Origin: Caprimulgus europaeus
Lineage: Eukaryota > Chordata > Aves > Caprimulgiformes > Caprimulgidae
Direction: 5' to 3'
Assembly (NCBI GenBank): GCA_907165065.1
Contig: OU015539.1
Coordinates: forward strand, 434,001-498,000
Length of the DNA: 64,000 nt
Made by a program: the position numbers and the translations under genes
Shown: in pieces, positions 11,946 through 22,387 of the stretch
Layout of the letters: every line of letters begins with the position of its first letter
Numbering within the stretch: the first letter of the stretch is position 1
The notes under the pieces: model-generated
Seen by the model: the letters and a program-made list of their open reading frames with translations, nothing else
What the model was told of the DNA's origin: nothing
Database searches by the model: none

Positions 11946-13180
11946 GCATCGCCATCGGCCAGAAAATGCACCTTTTTCCCCCAAAGGAGCGGTGAGTCGG
12001 AGCCCCCTCTGTGGCCCAGCCCCGGCGGTGGTGGCCCAGCCGGGGGATGCGACACGGGTACCGGTGCGGGGGGGGCGGTCGGTGCCCAGCGCTGCAGCGG
12101 TGGTGGGGGGGGGTCTGTCAGCGCCCGTTTTCACCCCTTTTGGGTGTTTTTTTGGTTTCATTTTATTTAATTTCCCAAGGAAAGGAGCTGCCCAAGCCGC
12201 CCCCCCACATCCCCGGGCAGCAGCGGCGGCTTCGTCCGGTTCCCGCAGCTCCGGTTCCCGCAACTGCGGCCGTTGGTCCCTCTGGCAGCCCCGAGCGGGA
12301 GAAACCGGGTGGGAAACGCTCCCCGGGCACCTCTCGGGGGCTCGGGGGGGCTTGGCCAGCCCGGAGGTCGTCCCTCTCCCCACAGGGTGCAGAGGCCGCT
12401 CGACTCATTGCACGAGTGAGCAGGGGCGCAGCCCGCAGCCCCCCTCGGCCCCGCAGCCGGGGCTGGAAAGGGAAGGAGCAGAGCTTGGGAGCGGGACCCC
12501 AGTCACCCATCATCCGGCCTAGCCCCGGCGGCCTCACGCTCCATGGGGAGCACTGGGGGCACTGGGAGCACTGGGGAGCCCGGCAAGCCCAGCCCAGTGC
12601 CGGCGTGAGCCCGGAATTTGCTGCATTTCTCTGCCTTCTGGGACCAACGCGCTGCCGATGCCGGGGGCTGCGAGGGGGGTCCCCGCTCTCCCACCCGGAG
12701 CCCCGGAGCTTCCCCTTCCCACTCGCAGGGTTTTCATCGGCGCAGGTAACAGCGACGGGCCTGGGGCAGGAGCCGGGGGGTCGTGCGCGGCCGTGGGGGG
12801 TGCAGGAAGGTGCAGGGTCCGTGGTTTGGGGTGTCAGGCGGGCAGGGTGTCTGTCTGTCTGTCCGTCGGGCAGGGTTGGGGCGGCACTCGCTGCCCGGGG
12901 TGTCCATCTCCCGGTGGCTGCTCCATGTCCCAGCGCTGGGATGGGGAAGGTGGCGGGTGGGTGAGTTCGGGGTTGAGCACGAACGAGGACGGAGCCCGAA
13001 GCTTCGCGCGTCGGCGAGTTTGGGGTGAGCGTTTGTTTCTGTGGCCAGCAGCGAACTCCGTCCCGCTTTCCTGCCTCGCAGGTGGAGCCGGGCCGGGCCG
13101 GCGGGGGCTGGGGGAGGATGAAGGATGGCAAAGCCTTCCTGGGATCCCGGGATAGGTGCGTTCCGGCGCAGGGTTGGCGC

Positions 13181-15621
13181 TGGAAGAGAGGAGGGTGTTG
13201 CTGGAGAGACAGGCTCATCAGTGAGGAGAGTTTAGCCCGGTCTCAGGAGCCCAGTCTCTGGTGTCTGGGTTAGGGCAGGAAGGGAAGGGTGAGCGCAGGG
13301 ATCACTGCTGGGGTTTTTCACTTGGATCGGGACGTTTTGGGGTTGCAGAGCTCTGGGGGTGTCTGCACCGTGTGGGGCCGTACCCGTGTTGGTCCAGGTG
13401 CTCTGGGACCAGCAACCAGGGATTCTCTGAGCTGCTTCAGGCCTCGGACGGTCACGATGCCAGAACAGCAGCGAGGGGTCAAACGCCCCTAAGTCGGGGG
13501 GGACCCCCCTCTTTCAGAGGGGACATGTTTCTCTCCCCACATCCATCCCTTTTATCACCCCCAGGCAGGCAAAGGCGTCCCCAGCATGGGAGCAGCCTGG
13601 TCCCTCGCAGCGGGATCCCGTGGGGATGGAGGAGGCCACAGCCTCTGAGCTGGGGCTCCAGGTCTCCCCAAGGGAAAATCCATCCGTCCCTGCGCCACCG
13701 GCGGTGGGAGAGCGGTGTCTGTCCCCTCCTCATCCCTCGGATTTGGTTTCCCAGGAAGGGATTTGAAAGGCGGGTTGGGAGGATGTCAGAGCATCTCAGT
13801 GAAACACTCGCAGGGAAGAGTTTAGTGAACGTGAAATGGAATCGATCCCTTCCCCGGGCACCGAGCGCCTGTCTGCTCGCTCGGGAAGGGCTGATGTTGT
13901 TTTGTGACTAGGAAAATAGCAGCTGATGTGTGTCCCGTGCTGCACACACCCCGTGCATCTGGGTGATCCCTCAGAGATCCGCCTCAGCTGCTGCTCAGAG
14001 CTCATCAGAAAGGGATGTGTTGGGAGAAAAAGCCTTGAAAGGAGTGGGAAATCAGAAATTCTTTTGAATTTCAAAAAGAAACTGAAAAGAAATGGAGGGT
14101 TTTTAAAAGAGATGTTTGCCCTTCTGCAGAGAAAGTTGGTTCTGAAAACTTCTGTATTTTCATATTAAAAACAGCCACCGGGAAAGAGCGAAAGAAATGG
14201 AGCCTCTCGATTAGCCACGGGAGCTTTTCCAGATGTAAAAAGAGGCTGTTTGGGGTAAATCTCCATAATATTGCACGATTAAGGCGTCAGTGTGGATTTC
14301 CAGTGCTTAAACGGCAAAGTGTCTGTTAAGTGAGCTCAGTCCAGATGTGACACAAGCTTAGCACGTTCTCAGCCAAGATGTTACTGAATGTTTCTGCCCG
14401 AGGAAAGAGTTTGGGGGACGAGATGAGCATCTCCCAGCCCTGTCCCAGCCTTGCTGTTGGTTTGGGTTAGTGACTCGACTACATTTAGAAAACCCTTCTC
14501 CTGCTGTTACCCCAAGGGTGACGCGTGGCCCTTGCAGAGGGGGTCCCCCTGCCACGTCAGGCTGGTGTGGCTTATATTTTATGCTATAAAATGCTGCAAC
14601 TTCTACCTGTGCCTATGAAAACCCAAGTCTGGGTGGTTTGGGGGGGGATTGATCAGCCCCACAGTGCCTGAATTCGTGAGCTGGCAGGTGGCACCCAAAT
14701 ATCGAGCCATCATCCATCCGAGGCGCATCTGGCTCTTCCCCCGTGTGATGAGCGGGGTCTGGGGCTGGGGGAGTTTTGCCGAGGGTTTGGGGGGTGTTTC
14801 CATGGGGGCGGTGGGGAGATGGTAAGTGTGGTGCTGAAGATGCATCCCTGGGCTTGGGTGTTGTGGTCCTGGGGGGGTCACACCAGTGAGCTGTGGTCCT
14901 GTGGTCTGTCATCTCCTGGCACAGATGCTGGGTAGGAAGGGGAGTGCTGGATTTGGATTTGCTTGTTGAGTGTTTGTGAGGGATCCCAAACCCCTTCGGT
15001 GCAGCGGGAAATTCCTGACTTGGCTGGAGCCCCTTTGGCATCGCACGATGCCCTCGCTGGGGTCTCTTGTACGAGCAGCCTCCATAGGCTTGGGATGGAT
15101 CCCACAACTGACTCACCCAGGAAACCCCTTCGGGGAGGAACGAAGGCAATGGAAGGCAATCCAACTTCCCTGCTGCAGGGATCCATTCCCAGGGAACAGC
15201 ATCACCCAACCCAGTGACCCAGGAACCGGCCGCTCCTCTTGCGCGTGGCCGTGGCAGAGCCGTGGGCCTGGAGCAGCTCGGGGTGAGGCTGAGGGATCAC
15301 TGCGGGAGGCAAGGGTGAGATTTGAGCTGGAAAAGGGACCAGGAAAGCAGCAAAGGGATTAAAGGGCTTCTGGAGAGGAGACATCGGAGCAGAGAGCGAT
15401 TGGAAATGTCACCGTTAAATACTCCCGAGGCAAGTCCCGCGGCTCAGCGCTGCCGCTCTCCTGGTCCTGCGGGATTTTCGGTCCCTTCTGCCCCTGTTCG
15501 TGGCCAAGCGATGGAGGGGCAGCAGCTCTTTCACTTCTCTGCTAGAGAACCAAGCAGCAGCAGCAGCAGCTATTTTTCATTTTTTCCCCTTTATCCTAAC
15601 GCGCTCTCTCCCGCCTTGCAG
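13181..15621 (+). other. SYT12 5' region or intron, non-coding
   Basis: No exon was recognised. GC content falls locally at about 14020-14370, where an AT-rich patch without repeats stands out from GC-rich surroundings and could be a regulatory element. The region ends at the acceptor CCTTGCAG (15621) of the first coding SYT12 exon. Confidence 0.5.
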
Positions 15622-15686
15622 GCTGTCCCGCTAGCGTGGAGCGTGTGCCATGGACCACGGTCACGGGAGCAGATACCGCTTCAGCG
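15622..15686 (+). CDS. SYT12: SYT12 exon with start codon
   Basis: The acceptor CCTTGCAG ends at 15621, then 28 bases of 5' UTR precede ATG at 15650. The donor is GTGAGT at 15687. The exon encodes [12 protein letters not shown] plus one base of V13. The mammalian counterpart has 11 residues before the same split Val, ending YHLS-V, so the phase and the Y-x-(L/F)-S-V pattern fit even though the residues differ. An alternative in-frame ATG at 17055, just upstream of the next exon, could only be used if that intron were retained or an alternative first exon existed. Confidence 0.75.
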
Positions 15687-18600
15687 GTGAGTGAGGGAGC
15701 CCCGGGGGAGGGCTGGGGGTCACTGATCTCCCCACTTCCACAGCACAGACACGTGGGCTTCAGTTTCCTGATACAAGGACAAAACCCTTCAAACCCCAAA
15801 AGTCTCCAACATCGAGTGCTGAGCCCTAGAAACCGGGCAGGTCTGAGCAGGAAGCGGGTTCCCAGCTCAGCTGGGATTTGTACCTGGAGTTATTTTGGAG
15901 CAGGAGCCAGGAAAGGGTTATTTTGCCCCAGTTTTGTCCCCTGCTGTAGCAGGAGCGTGGGAGCTCCTTGGAGCTGGATGGCACCAAAACCCTCCGTGTG
16001 TGGGAGCAGCCGGGAGAGCCGCAGCGATTCCCCGGCACCCGCAGCCGGGACGTGGGGGGTCAGCCAGCCCTCGGCAGAGCCGGGGGGTTTGGGTTGGGGT
16101 GCAGGACGTGGGACCTGGCTCCTACCCCGAGGCTTTGACCCGTGAGATCCTGCTGGAGGGATCAAGATGAGGTGCTTTGGAGAGATAATAGTTTGGGTCT
16201 GTGATATTGTCTGTAACAGTCGGTTCCTGCTGGTGCGTCCCTGCGCTGGCTCCCGCCGGAGGAGGTTTGGGTGGGGGGAGCAGCGGATTGTCCCTCTGCC
16301 CGGGTGGGATGTGGCAGCAGAGCCTGGCCCGGGCTATTTCTGGCTCTGAAGCTGCTGTGAAGGAGGGAGCACCGCGGCGTGACGCGGGAGGGCTCCCCGG
16401 CAGCGCTGGCAGGAGAAGCCCTTTTTTTGTTGTTTTTTTCCCTCTCTTTTCGCGTTCCCCCGAGCAGCCGGTGCCGGCTGGGTCGCTGGTGCAATGCAGC
16501 AGCCGCTGCTCAGCGCCCCGTGGCAGCTGCCGCGTCCTCCCCGCGCTGCACCCGCCAGCCCGGGCGTCTCCCCCCGGATCACCGCAGAGCCCTGGGGGGT
16601 TTCCCCAGTTTCCAAAAGCTTTTTGGTTTTGTGTTGGTGGTTTTTTTGTTTTTGTTTTTGGTTTTTTTTTCTCCCCAGTTTCTGGATTTTCTTGGCATCC
16701 CCAGCCCGTGGGAAGCCGGGCAGCAGCGAGGGTTGCCCTGGGGTGGGAAGGGCGATGCAGATGTGTGCTGAGCACATCTGTAAGCGGGACGGATCCGTAG
16801 CTGCTGAAAGGCCCCGGCACCCCCCGGGGTGATGCAGCCACTCGCCAATTGTCCTTGTTTTTGGGGACAGGGATGAGATCTGCGTGTGCTTCACCTCCCC
16901 GGAGAGCAAAGGGTGGATGGGGATTGTTCTGGCTCCTGAAGCTGCTGCCCGACACCGTTTGCACCCCGGCCCTGTGGGATGCGGTGGCTTGTCCCCTTGA
17001 CCCAACCCATCCGCCTGGCTTAGGGCTGAGTTTCTGGCACGGAGGCAGCCAAGGATGAAGCCTCACGGTCCCTCTTGTCCCCTGGCAGTCACCACGAGCC
17101 CCCCGCGCTGGGAGATCGGCATCTACGCGGCCGGCGCCTTGGCACTGCTGGGAATTGCTGCCCTCAACCTCTGGAAGCTCTGGCGCTCCGGCAGCTACCC
17201 GGCACCTTCCCCCTTCCCCAACTACGACTACCGGTACCTGGAGCAGAAGTACGGGGCGGCGTATTCGGATGTCAAGCACAAGGTAAAAGGGTGGCACGTT
17301 CAACTCGCCTCCCTCCACCCTGCAGCACGTGAGCTGCTCGGGGGGGAAAAATATCATCGGCATCTGCTTGCCAGGGGGAAAAGCCTGGGCAGCGACCTGG
17401 TGGTGCTGGAGAGTTCTTGGGGATCAATGTGGAGCTGTAAATAGGGTCTGGGGGCGGCGGGAGGTGCGGGGTTTGCTGCCGCGGCAGCTTGAGGCCGAGC
17501 AGGGGCTGAAGGGTGTCCGGGGGGGGTCCCAGCTGTCCCGGCCTCAGGGAGGGGCGGGGTGGCAGCGCCTGGTTTTTCCTGTCCCCGTTCGCAGCGAGCG
17601 ATGGCCCCCGGCTCGCAGAGGGCACCGGATAAGATGTCACCCGTCCGCAAGACCAGTCTGCGGGGAGAGGACGCCTTCGAGAGCATGAACGAGCTGGGGA
17701 GCCTGGAGCTGATGAGCAAAGACCTGGGCTTGGCTCCCTACGGCCCCTTGAAGAAATCCATCTCGGCCGACTCCCTCAGCTCCATCTCCTCCATCGGGAA
17801 CAACTTTGGGCAGGATTTCACGGTGGGGCAGGTGGAGGTGTCCATGGAGTACGACGGGAAGGCGGCCGCCCTGCACGTGACGCTGCTGCAGGGCAAGGAC
17901 CTGCTGGAGAAGGAGGACGCTCGCTTCGAGTCCTGCTTCATGCGCGTCAGCCTGCTCCCGGCCGAGCAGATCGTCGGCATCTCCCGGGTGAGCCGCTCGC
18001 CCCTCGGGCAGCGCCCACCGCCCCGCTGCAGCCTTTGCTTTCGGGTGGCAGCTCCCTTGGCCAAGCATCACGAGGCCACCCTGGGGAGAGGGTGACCCAC
18101 GGGACGGTGATGGACCCTTGGAGGTCTGGGCGTGCCGGGGCTGGGAGCGGTCGGGACAGGATTCTTGGAGCCCAGCTCGGGGGTTCAGCATTCTGTGGTG
18201 TAGGGGGTTCCCGGGTGGGTTTGTGCATCAGAGACCTGGTGGAGGCAGAAAGTTCTTCCCCTTGACCAGGACGTGTGATGACTTTGTCGTCCCTGAGCGT
18301 GGCTCATGGCAACTTTTCCTGCTCAATTTTCCCCGGGGCCAGGGATGCTGTGGAAGGTGGAGGAAGCAGTTCGGGGCAGGATCTGGGGAGAGATGATGTT
18401 TTGGGGATGTGATCCCAGCACCACGCTGAGTCCCCACACACTCGACTCACCCAACACTGCCCGAGCGCGGTGCCCGCAGCCGCCTCTCCTTCCCGCAGCA
18501 GCCGCAATTTCCCTCCCCATGCAGCCGAAACGCAGGCAGCAGCACCAGCACTGGCAGGGCCAGAACCAGGGGAGGTTTTGGGGTGAAACCTCCCTCTTTA

Positions 18601-21600
18601 AGTGCCCCCAAAGCTGCTGTCAGAAAGCAGGGGCCTCGTTTTTCTCTCAGCTGCTGCTTTTTGCACAGCTCAGGGTCAGCAGCTTTGATTTAATCAGGAT
18701 ATTCCAGAAAGGAGCAGAAATCTTCATCCCAGTAAACCTTTCCATGGCGTGGAGGTACCAGCGAGCACAAAACCGCTGCCTTTCAGATATTCCCACAGTG
18801 CCCTTTTAAGACCATTTTTCCATCAAACTCGAGCTCTTTATTTATGCTCTGCAGATATTTATTATTTAGTATCGTTATTTATAATTCACCAGCACTATTT
18901 ACCCTCTTTTGCTGTCCTGAGACAAGTCCCAAAGACACATTCAGTTCTTTTCCTTTAATGCTTTACAGTACTTATGGGGTTTTTTTTAAAACAGCAGCTG
19001 ACATCTCTGTTGTCCCCTCACCCAGACACCCCCAAACCCAGCGCTGGCTGCAGACAGACAGTCGCCAGCGCTATAAAGCAGGTCGCTGCAGATCTGCTTC
19101 TCCCACTTTAGTGCCCCGGGGACTCTGGAGGTCGATGGTGTCTGTTGGGAGAGTGTGAGACGCTGGGCTGGGAAGGGGGTGATGGATGGTTCCACCTCAT
19201 GAGCTCCTTGGCATCCTTCATCCTGGGCTGGAGAGGGTCTGGGAGAGGACAGACAGACGGGAGAAAGCTCTTGGGATGAGAGAACCCAGCTCCCCGCTGC
19301 TGCTGGGGACTCGGGTGGTTCTTGGGGTGGTGAAGCCTGAGGGGTTCGGGGCTGAGCCCCCTGTTCCTGCAGTGGGATCCCTTTTCCATGGCTTTGGGTG
19401 GGCAGCGGGGAGCTGGTGGCTCCTCAACGGCCAAGGCTGTACCCCAGGGGCACACCGAAACTGACTGGTGGGTGGTACCTTGGAGTCAGGGAAAACCAGG
19501 CTCTCAGACCATGATTTTGGAGCAGTTCTCCCCACCAGCGCTTTGGGACCAGGTAGTGACCAGCACCCTGCAGGATGGGGCTCTGGGGAGCCGCTGCTGC
19601 GCTTGCTCCAAGTGAACGATGCGATGTAGGGACCGTGTCTGGCCAAAGCGTCGTCCCCACTTGGCCTGGTTGGGGCTTGTGAAGCCCTTCGGCTCCGGCT
19701 TGGAGAGGGGCTGGGGGGTTACACCCCCTCGGCCAAATCCTGTGGCCTGGAGGGGCTGAGCTGGCTGCTCATCCGAGCTCCCGGGGTGCAGGAACAGCCA
19801 GCTTCATCAGCACCAGGTCCACCTTAAATTTGTAATGAAAAGAATTGATGGGCAGCGGGGCAGGTCCTGGCCCCGTGTTCTGCCCCCGTGGCCGAGCGGC
19901 TGCTGCCGTCAGCTGGGAATGACGCTGTCCCCGTGGAGGTTGGGACCCCCCAGCTCCTCGGGCTGGGGAACGCTCTGCCCTCGCCGCCCCAAAGCCGTGT
20001 GCCCCTCGCAAGTCCCACGGGACAAGCAGGGCGGGTCTCGGCCGGCGGCTGCCCAGGCAATTGCCCCCTCCCGCGGCAGATCCAGCGCAGCGCCTACGCC
20101 GTGGCCTTCGACGAGCGCTTCTCCGTCCCGCTGGACCCCGCGGCGCTGGAGGAGAACAGCCTCCGCTTCTCCGTCTTCGGCATCGACGAAGACGAGAGGA
20201 ACGTCAGCACCGGCGTGGCCGAGCTCAAGCTGTCCGACCTGGACCTGGCCACGCGTCCCTTCAACGCCTGGCTCTACCTGCAGGACATGAACAAGGTGAG
20301 CGGGGATGGGGGTGTCCCTCTCCCACCCGGGTTTTTTGGGGGGTCTCTCCTCCCTGGGGGCCGATGGGTGATGCCACGTTGTGTCCTGCAGGCGGTGGAC
20401 ACGGTGGGGGAGATCCTGCTCTCCCTCAGCTACCTGCCCACGGCCGAGCGCCTGACAGTGGTGGTGGTCAAAGCCAAGAACCTCGTGTGGACCAACGGCA
20501 AAGTGACCGCAGGTGAGTGGGGGTCGCCAGGTGGGCACAGGGGTCCCTTGGTCTTCTGCAGGCTGGAGGTGGGCTTCTGTCCTGCTTCATCCCACCACAC
20601 CGCCCAGATATCTGTTGGGGTGCCTCACCTTGAGGACAGGCCCTACCAGGAAGGTTCACCAGAGATGGTTTCCTACGTGTTCTCCGTATCACAGGGGAAA
20701 TGTGTGACTGACCTCGTGGTTTTTCTCTCCCCCCACCCCGAGCAGATCCCTTCGTCAAGGTGTACCTGCTGCAGGACGGGAGGAAGATCAGCAAGAAGAA
20801 GACAGCGGTGAAGAGGGACGACACCAACCCTGTGTTCAACGAAGCCATGATTTTCTCCGTGCCGGCCATCGTGCTCCAGGTCTGTCCCAGCTCAGGGGGC
20901 ACATCCCACCCTGGGGAGCACGTCCCATCACTCTTCAGGGTCCCCAAACCCCGTGCTAGTGAGGACTTTGTGGGGTGTGAGGGGTTCTGGAGGCATCCCC
21001 AGCTGTGGGGGGATATATGGTTTGAGGGGATGTGTGCCCAGGGTGGGGGTGCAGGGGGATGTGTGTGTCGGGGGTTATGTGTGGGGTACAGCTGTGGGGG
21101 GGGGTGTGTCTGTATGGGTTGGGGGTGACAGGGGATGCACACTTATAGGGTACAGTTGTGTACGGCCACGTATGTGGGTTTAGGGGACGGGGGGGGGGAC
21201 GTTGGGGGCCGTTTCCATGCAGTGGGAGGGTGCAGGAAGATGGTCTGTATGGGGTGTGGTGGCGTATGGGGGTGAGCAGAGACAGTTTCAGGTCTGGGGG
21301 GGGGGGTGTGAGTGGGGTGGGGGATAGAGGAAGGGGTGTGTGGGGTTCAGCGGTTTTGGTGGGTGGGTGTTTGTGGCAATAGGACGAGGGGTGATGGTTT
21401 TAAATGAGAAAAGGGTCGATTTAGGTTGGATATCAGGAAAAAGTTCTTAATATGAGGGTGCTGGATCACTGGAACAGGCTGCTCAGAGAGGTGGTGGAGT
21501 CCCCATTCCTGCAGATATTCAAGGTCAGGCTGGATGGGGCTCTGAGCAACCTGCTCCAGTGGAGATGTCCCTGTCACTGCAGGGGGTTGGACAAGGTGAC

Positions 21601-21924
21601 CTTTGAGGGTCCCTTCCACCCAAACCATCCTGTGATTCTATTTATGGGGTGGGGGATACAGGGGATGGGTATGGGACACGTATCCGTGGGGCTGGTGTTG
21701 GTGCTGCCCACTCCATGCTGGACCATCCCCACGGCCTCGTGCTCCCCCAGGACCTGTCCCTGCGGGTGACGGTGGCTGAGTGCGGCGAGGACGGCCACGC
21801 CGACAACACGGGCCACGTCCTGATCGGCCCGGCCGCCAGCGGGATGGGCATCACGCACTGGAACCAGATGCTGGCCACGCTGAGGAAGCCCGTCTCCATG
21901 TGGCACCCGCTCCGGAGGAATTAG
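15650..21924 (+). CDS. SYT12: synaptotagmin-12
   Basis: Synaptotagmin-12 (Srg1) is a synaptic and secretory vesicle membrane protein with a single N-terminal membrane segment and two C2 domains. In mammals it acts in spontaneous release without binding calcium and is phosphorylated by PKA. Coding exons are 15650-15686, 17089-17282, 17595-17987, 20080-20295, 20392-20512, 20746-20879 and 21751-21924. They join in frame to 422 residues (human 421). The transmembrane segment is at about 22-44, the PKA-type site is RKTS98L, C2A is at about 155-280, and C2B is at about 282-415. Calcium-ligand aspartates of both C2 domains are largely replaced (for example ES at 189-190 and VAECGED in C2B), as expected for this member. 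A C2B polybasic KKK (337-339) and a C-terminal WHPL (416-419) remain. The start is chosen because the first exon ends in phase with V13 and matches the family length. Identity is secure; the first 12 residues are the weakest part. Confidence 0.95.
15687..17088 (+). other. SYT12 intron 1 (coding numbering)
   Basis: This is a GC-rich 1.4 kb intron. It contains a T-rich tract on the + strand at about 16610-16680 and no recognisable gene. A long open frame on the - strand across 16122-17363 overlaps a true SYT12 exon antisense and is not coding. Confidence 0.7.
17089..17282 (+). CDS. SYT12: SYT12 exon, membrane segment and juxtamembrane region
   Basis: The acceptor is CCTGGCAG ending at 17088 and the donor is GTAAAA at 17283. 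The exon encodes residues 13-77: [10 protein letters not shown], the hydrophobic span [18 protein letters not shown], then the conserved [17 protein letters not shown] juxtamembrane segment. Confidence 0.95.
17595..17987 (+). CDS. SYT12: SYT12 exon, linker and first half of C2A
   Basis: The acceptor is TTCGCAG ending at 17594 and the donor is GTGAGC at 17988. The exon encodes residues 78-208. RKTSL (95-99) aligns with the PKA site RKGS97L of mammalian SYT12. [10 protein letters not shown] is a conserved serine cluster. C2A starts near [10 protein letters not shown] (155-164). Where calcium-binding synaptotagmins have SDPYVKV, this protein reads ESCFMRV. Confidence 0.95.
17988..20079 (+). other. 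SYT12 intron 3
   Basis: This 2.1 kb intron is mostly GC-rich but contains an AT-rich patch at about 18640-18990 with no obvious repeat structure, a candidate conserved regulatory element. No nested gene was seen. Confidence 0.65.
20080..20295 (+). CDS. SYT12: SYT12 exon, second half of C2A
   Basis: The acceptor is GCGGCAG ending at 20079 and the donor is GTGAGC at 20296. The exon encodes residues 209-280, including [20 protein letters not shown]. The calcium loop reads FGIDED instead of the YDFDRF-type loop, so one key Asp is Gly. Confidence 0.95.
20392..20512 (+). CDS. SYT12: SYT12 exon, start of C2B
   Basis: The acceptor is TCCTGCAG ending at 20391 and the donor is GTGAGT at 20513. The exon encodes residues 281-320 plus one base of D321: [20 protein letters not shown] then [14 protein letters not shown]. 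The first calcium-loop Asp of C2B is Asn (WTN). Confidence 0.95.
20746..20879 (+). CDS. SYT12: SYT12 exon, C2B polybasic region
   Basis: The acceptor is GAGCAG ending at 20745 and the donor is GTCTGT at 20880. The exon encodes [20 protein letters not shown] and the following [13 protein letters not shown]. The Lys-rich beta-4 strand that binds acidic lipids and partners in synaptotagmins is intact. Confidence 0.95.
21376..21641 (+). mobile_element. CR1-type LINE, 3' end fragment
   Basis: This segment lies in the last SYT12 intron. It shows the characteristic avian/reptilian CR1 3' region in sense orientation: a start near GGACGAGGGGTGATGGTTTT, then TTTAGGTTGGATATCAGGAA, CTGGATCACTGGAACAGGCT, GAGGTGGTGGAGTCCCC, and the terminal CATCCTGTGATTCTAT. 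It is 5'-truncated, as nearly all CR1 copies are, and has no coding capacity. It is the strongest single indication that the window comes from a bird or other sauropsid. Confidence 0.93.
21751..21924 (+). CDS. SYT12: SYT12 terminal coding exon
   Basis: The acceptor is TCCCCCAG ending at 21750 and the stop is TAG at 21922-21924. The exon encodes [48 protein letters not shown] and HPLRRN. The C2B calcium loop lacks the paired Asp residues. The end WHPL fits the WHXL pattern of other synaptotagmins, whereas the human protein reads WHAV. Confidence 0.95.
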   Translation, partial: DLSLRVTVAECGEDGHADNTGHVLIGPAASGMGITHWNQMLATLRKPVSMWHPLRRN

Positions 21925-22387
21925 GCTGCTGGTGGGGGGACCCCATCGCGCCCCGGGGTCCCGCGCCCTGGGACTGCGGGCAGACGGGGCCGTGCCCGGC
22001 CGGCAGCTCGGCCGAGAGCCGCCGTAACGCGGCGTTTGCAGCCGGGCAGGGGCTGAGCGAGACTCTGCAGCGCGGAAAAGGCGAAGCTGCCCCAGCATCC
22101 CGCTGCCTAAAGACTGCGAGGACGGAGCGACCCCGGGGCCGCGCCCCTCCCCGGCCGGGCGGCCCTCGCATGCGCTGGGGGCTGCGAACGGACCCGCTGA
22201 GCGAGGAGCCCCCTCTTCAAATGGACCAAAACCAGCACGAACCTCCCCAAACCGCCGCACCCCGCCTGCTCCCCGGCGCTGCCCTCGAACACGGACCCCG
22301 AGGGCTCCGGGGCGGATTTCTTTGGACGACGGTTTTTGGTCGAAGAGGGGGAAAGGGAGAGGGGGTGATAAAGTGCCGGCACGGCGT

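Larger units (their letters stand above)
11150..13180 (+). promoter_or_regulatory. CpG island, probable SYT12 promoter and 5' non-coding exon region
   Basis: This is a dense CpG and GC stretch with GC boxes and many G-runs, lying upstream of the SYT12 start-codon exon, which itself begins at a splice acceptor. At least one upstream non-coding SYT12 exon must therefore exist, and this island is the natural place for it. Good donor sequences inside it include GCG|GTGAGT at 11992 and GCAG|GTAACA at 12746, but I cannot tell which is used. Long open frames on both strands here follow from the low density of A/T-containing stop codons and are not genes. The island assignment is visible in the sequence; the link to SYT12 is inference. 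Confidence 0.6.

Noticed and set aside
11180-13218. Several long open frames (up to about 350 codons) on both strands of the CpG island
   Set aside because: They overlap each other in different frames, are Pro/Gly/Arg-rich, cross homopolymers and match no family. Stop codons are simply rare at this GC content.
16122-17363. 413-codon - strand open frame
   Set aside because: It is antisense to a verified SYT12 exon, low in family resemblance, and explained by GC bias.
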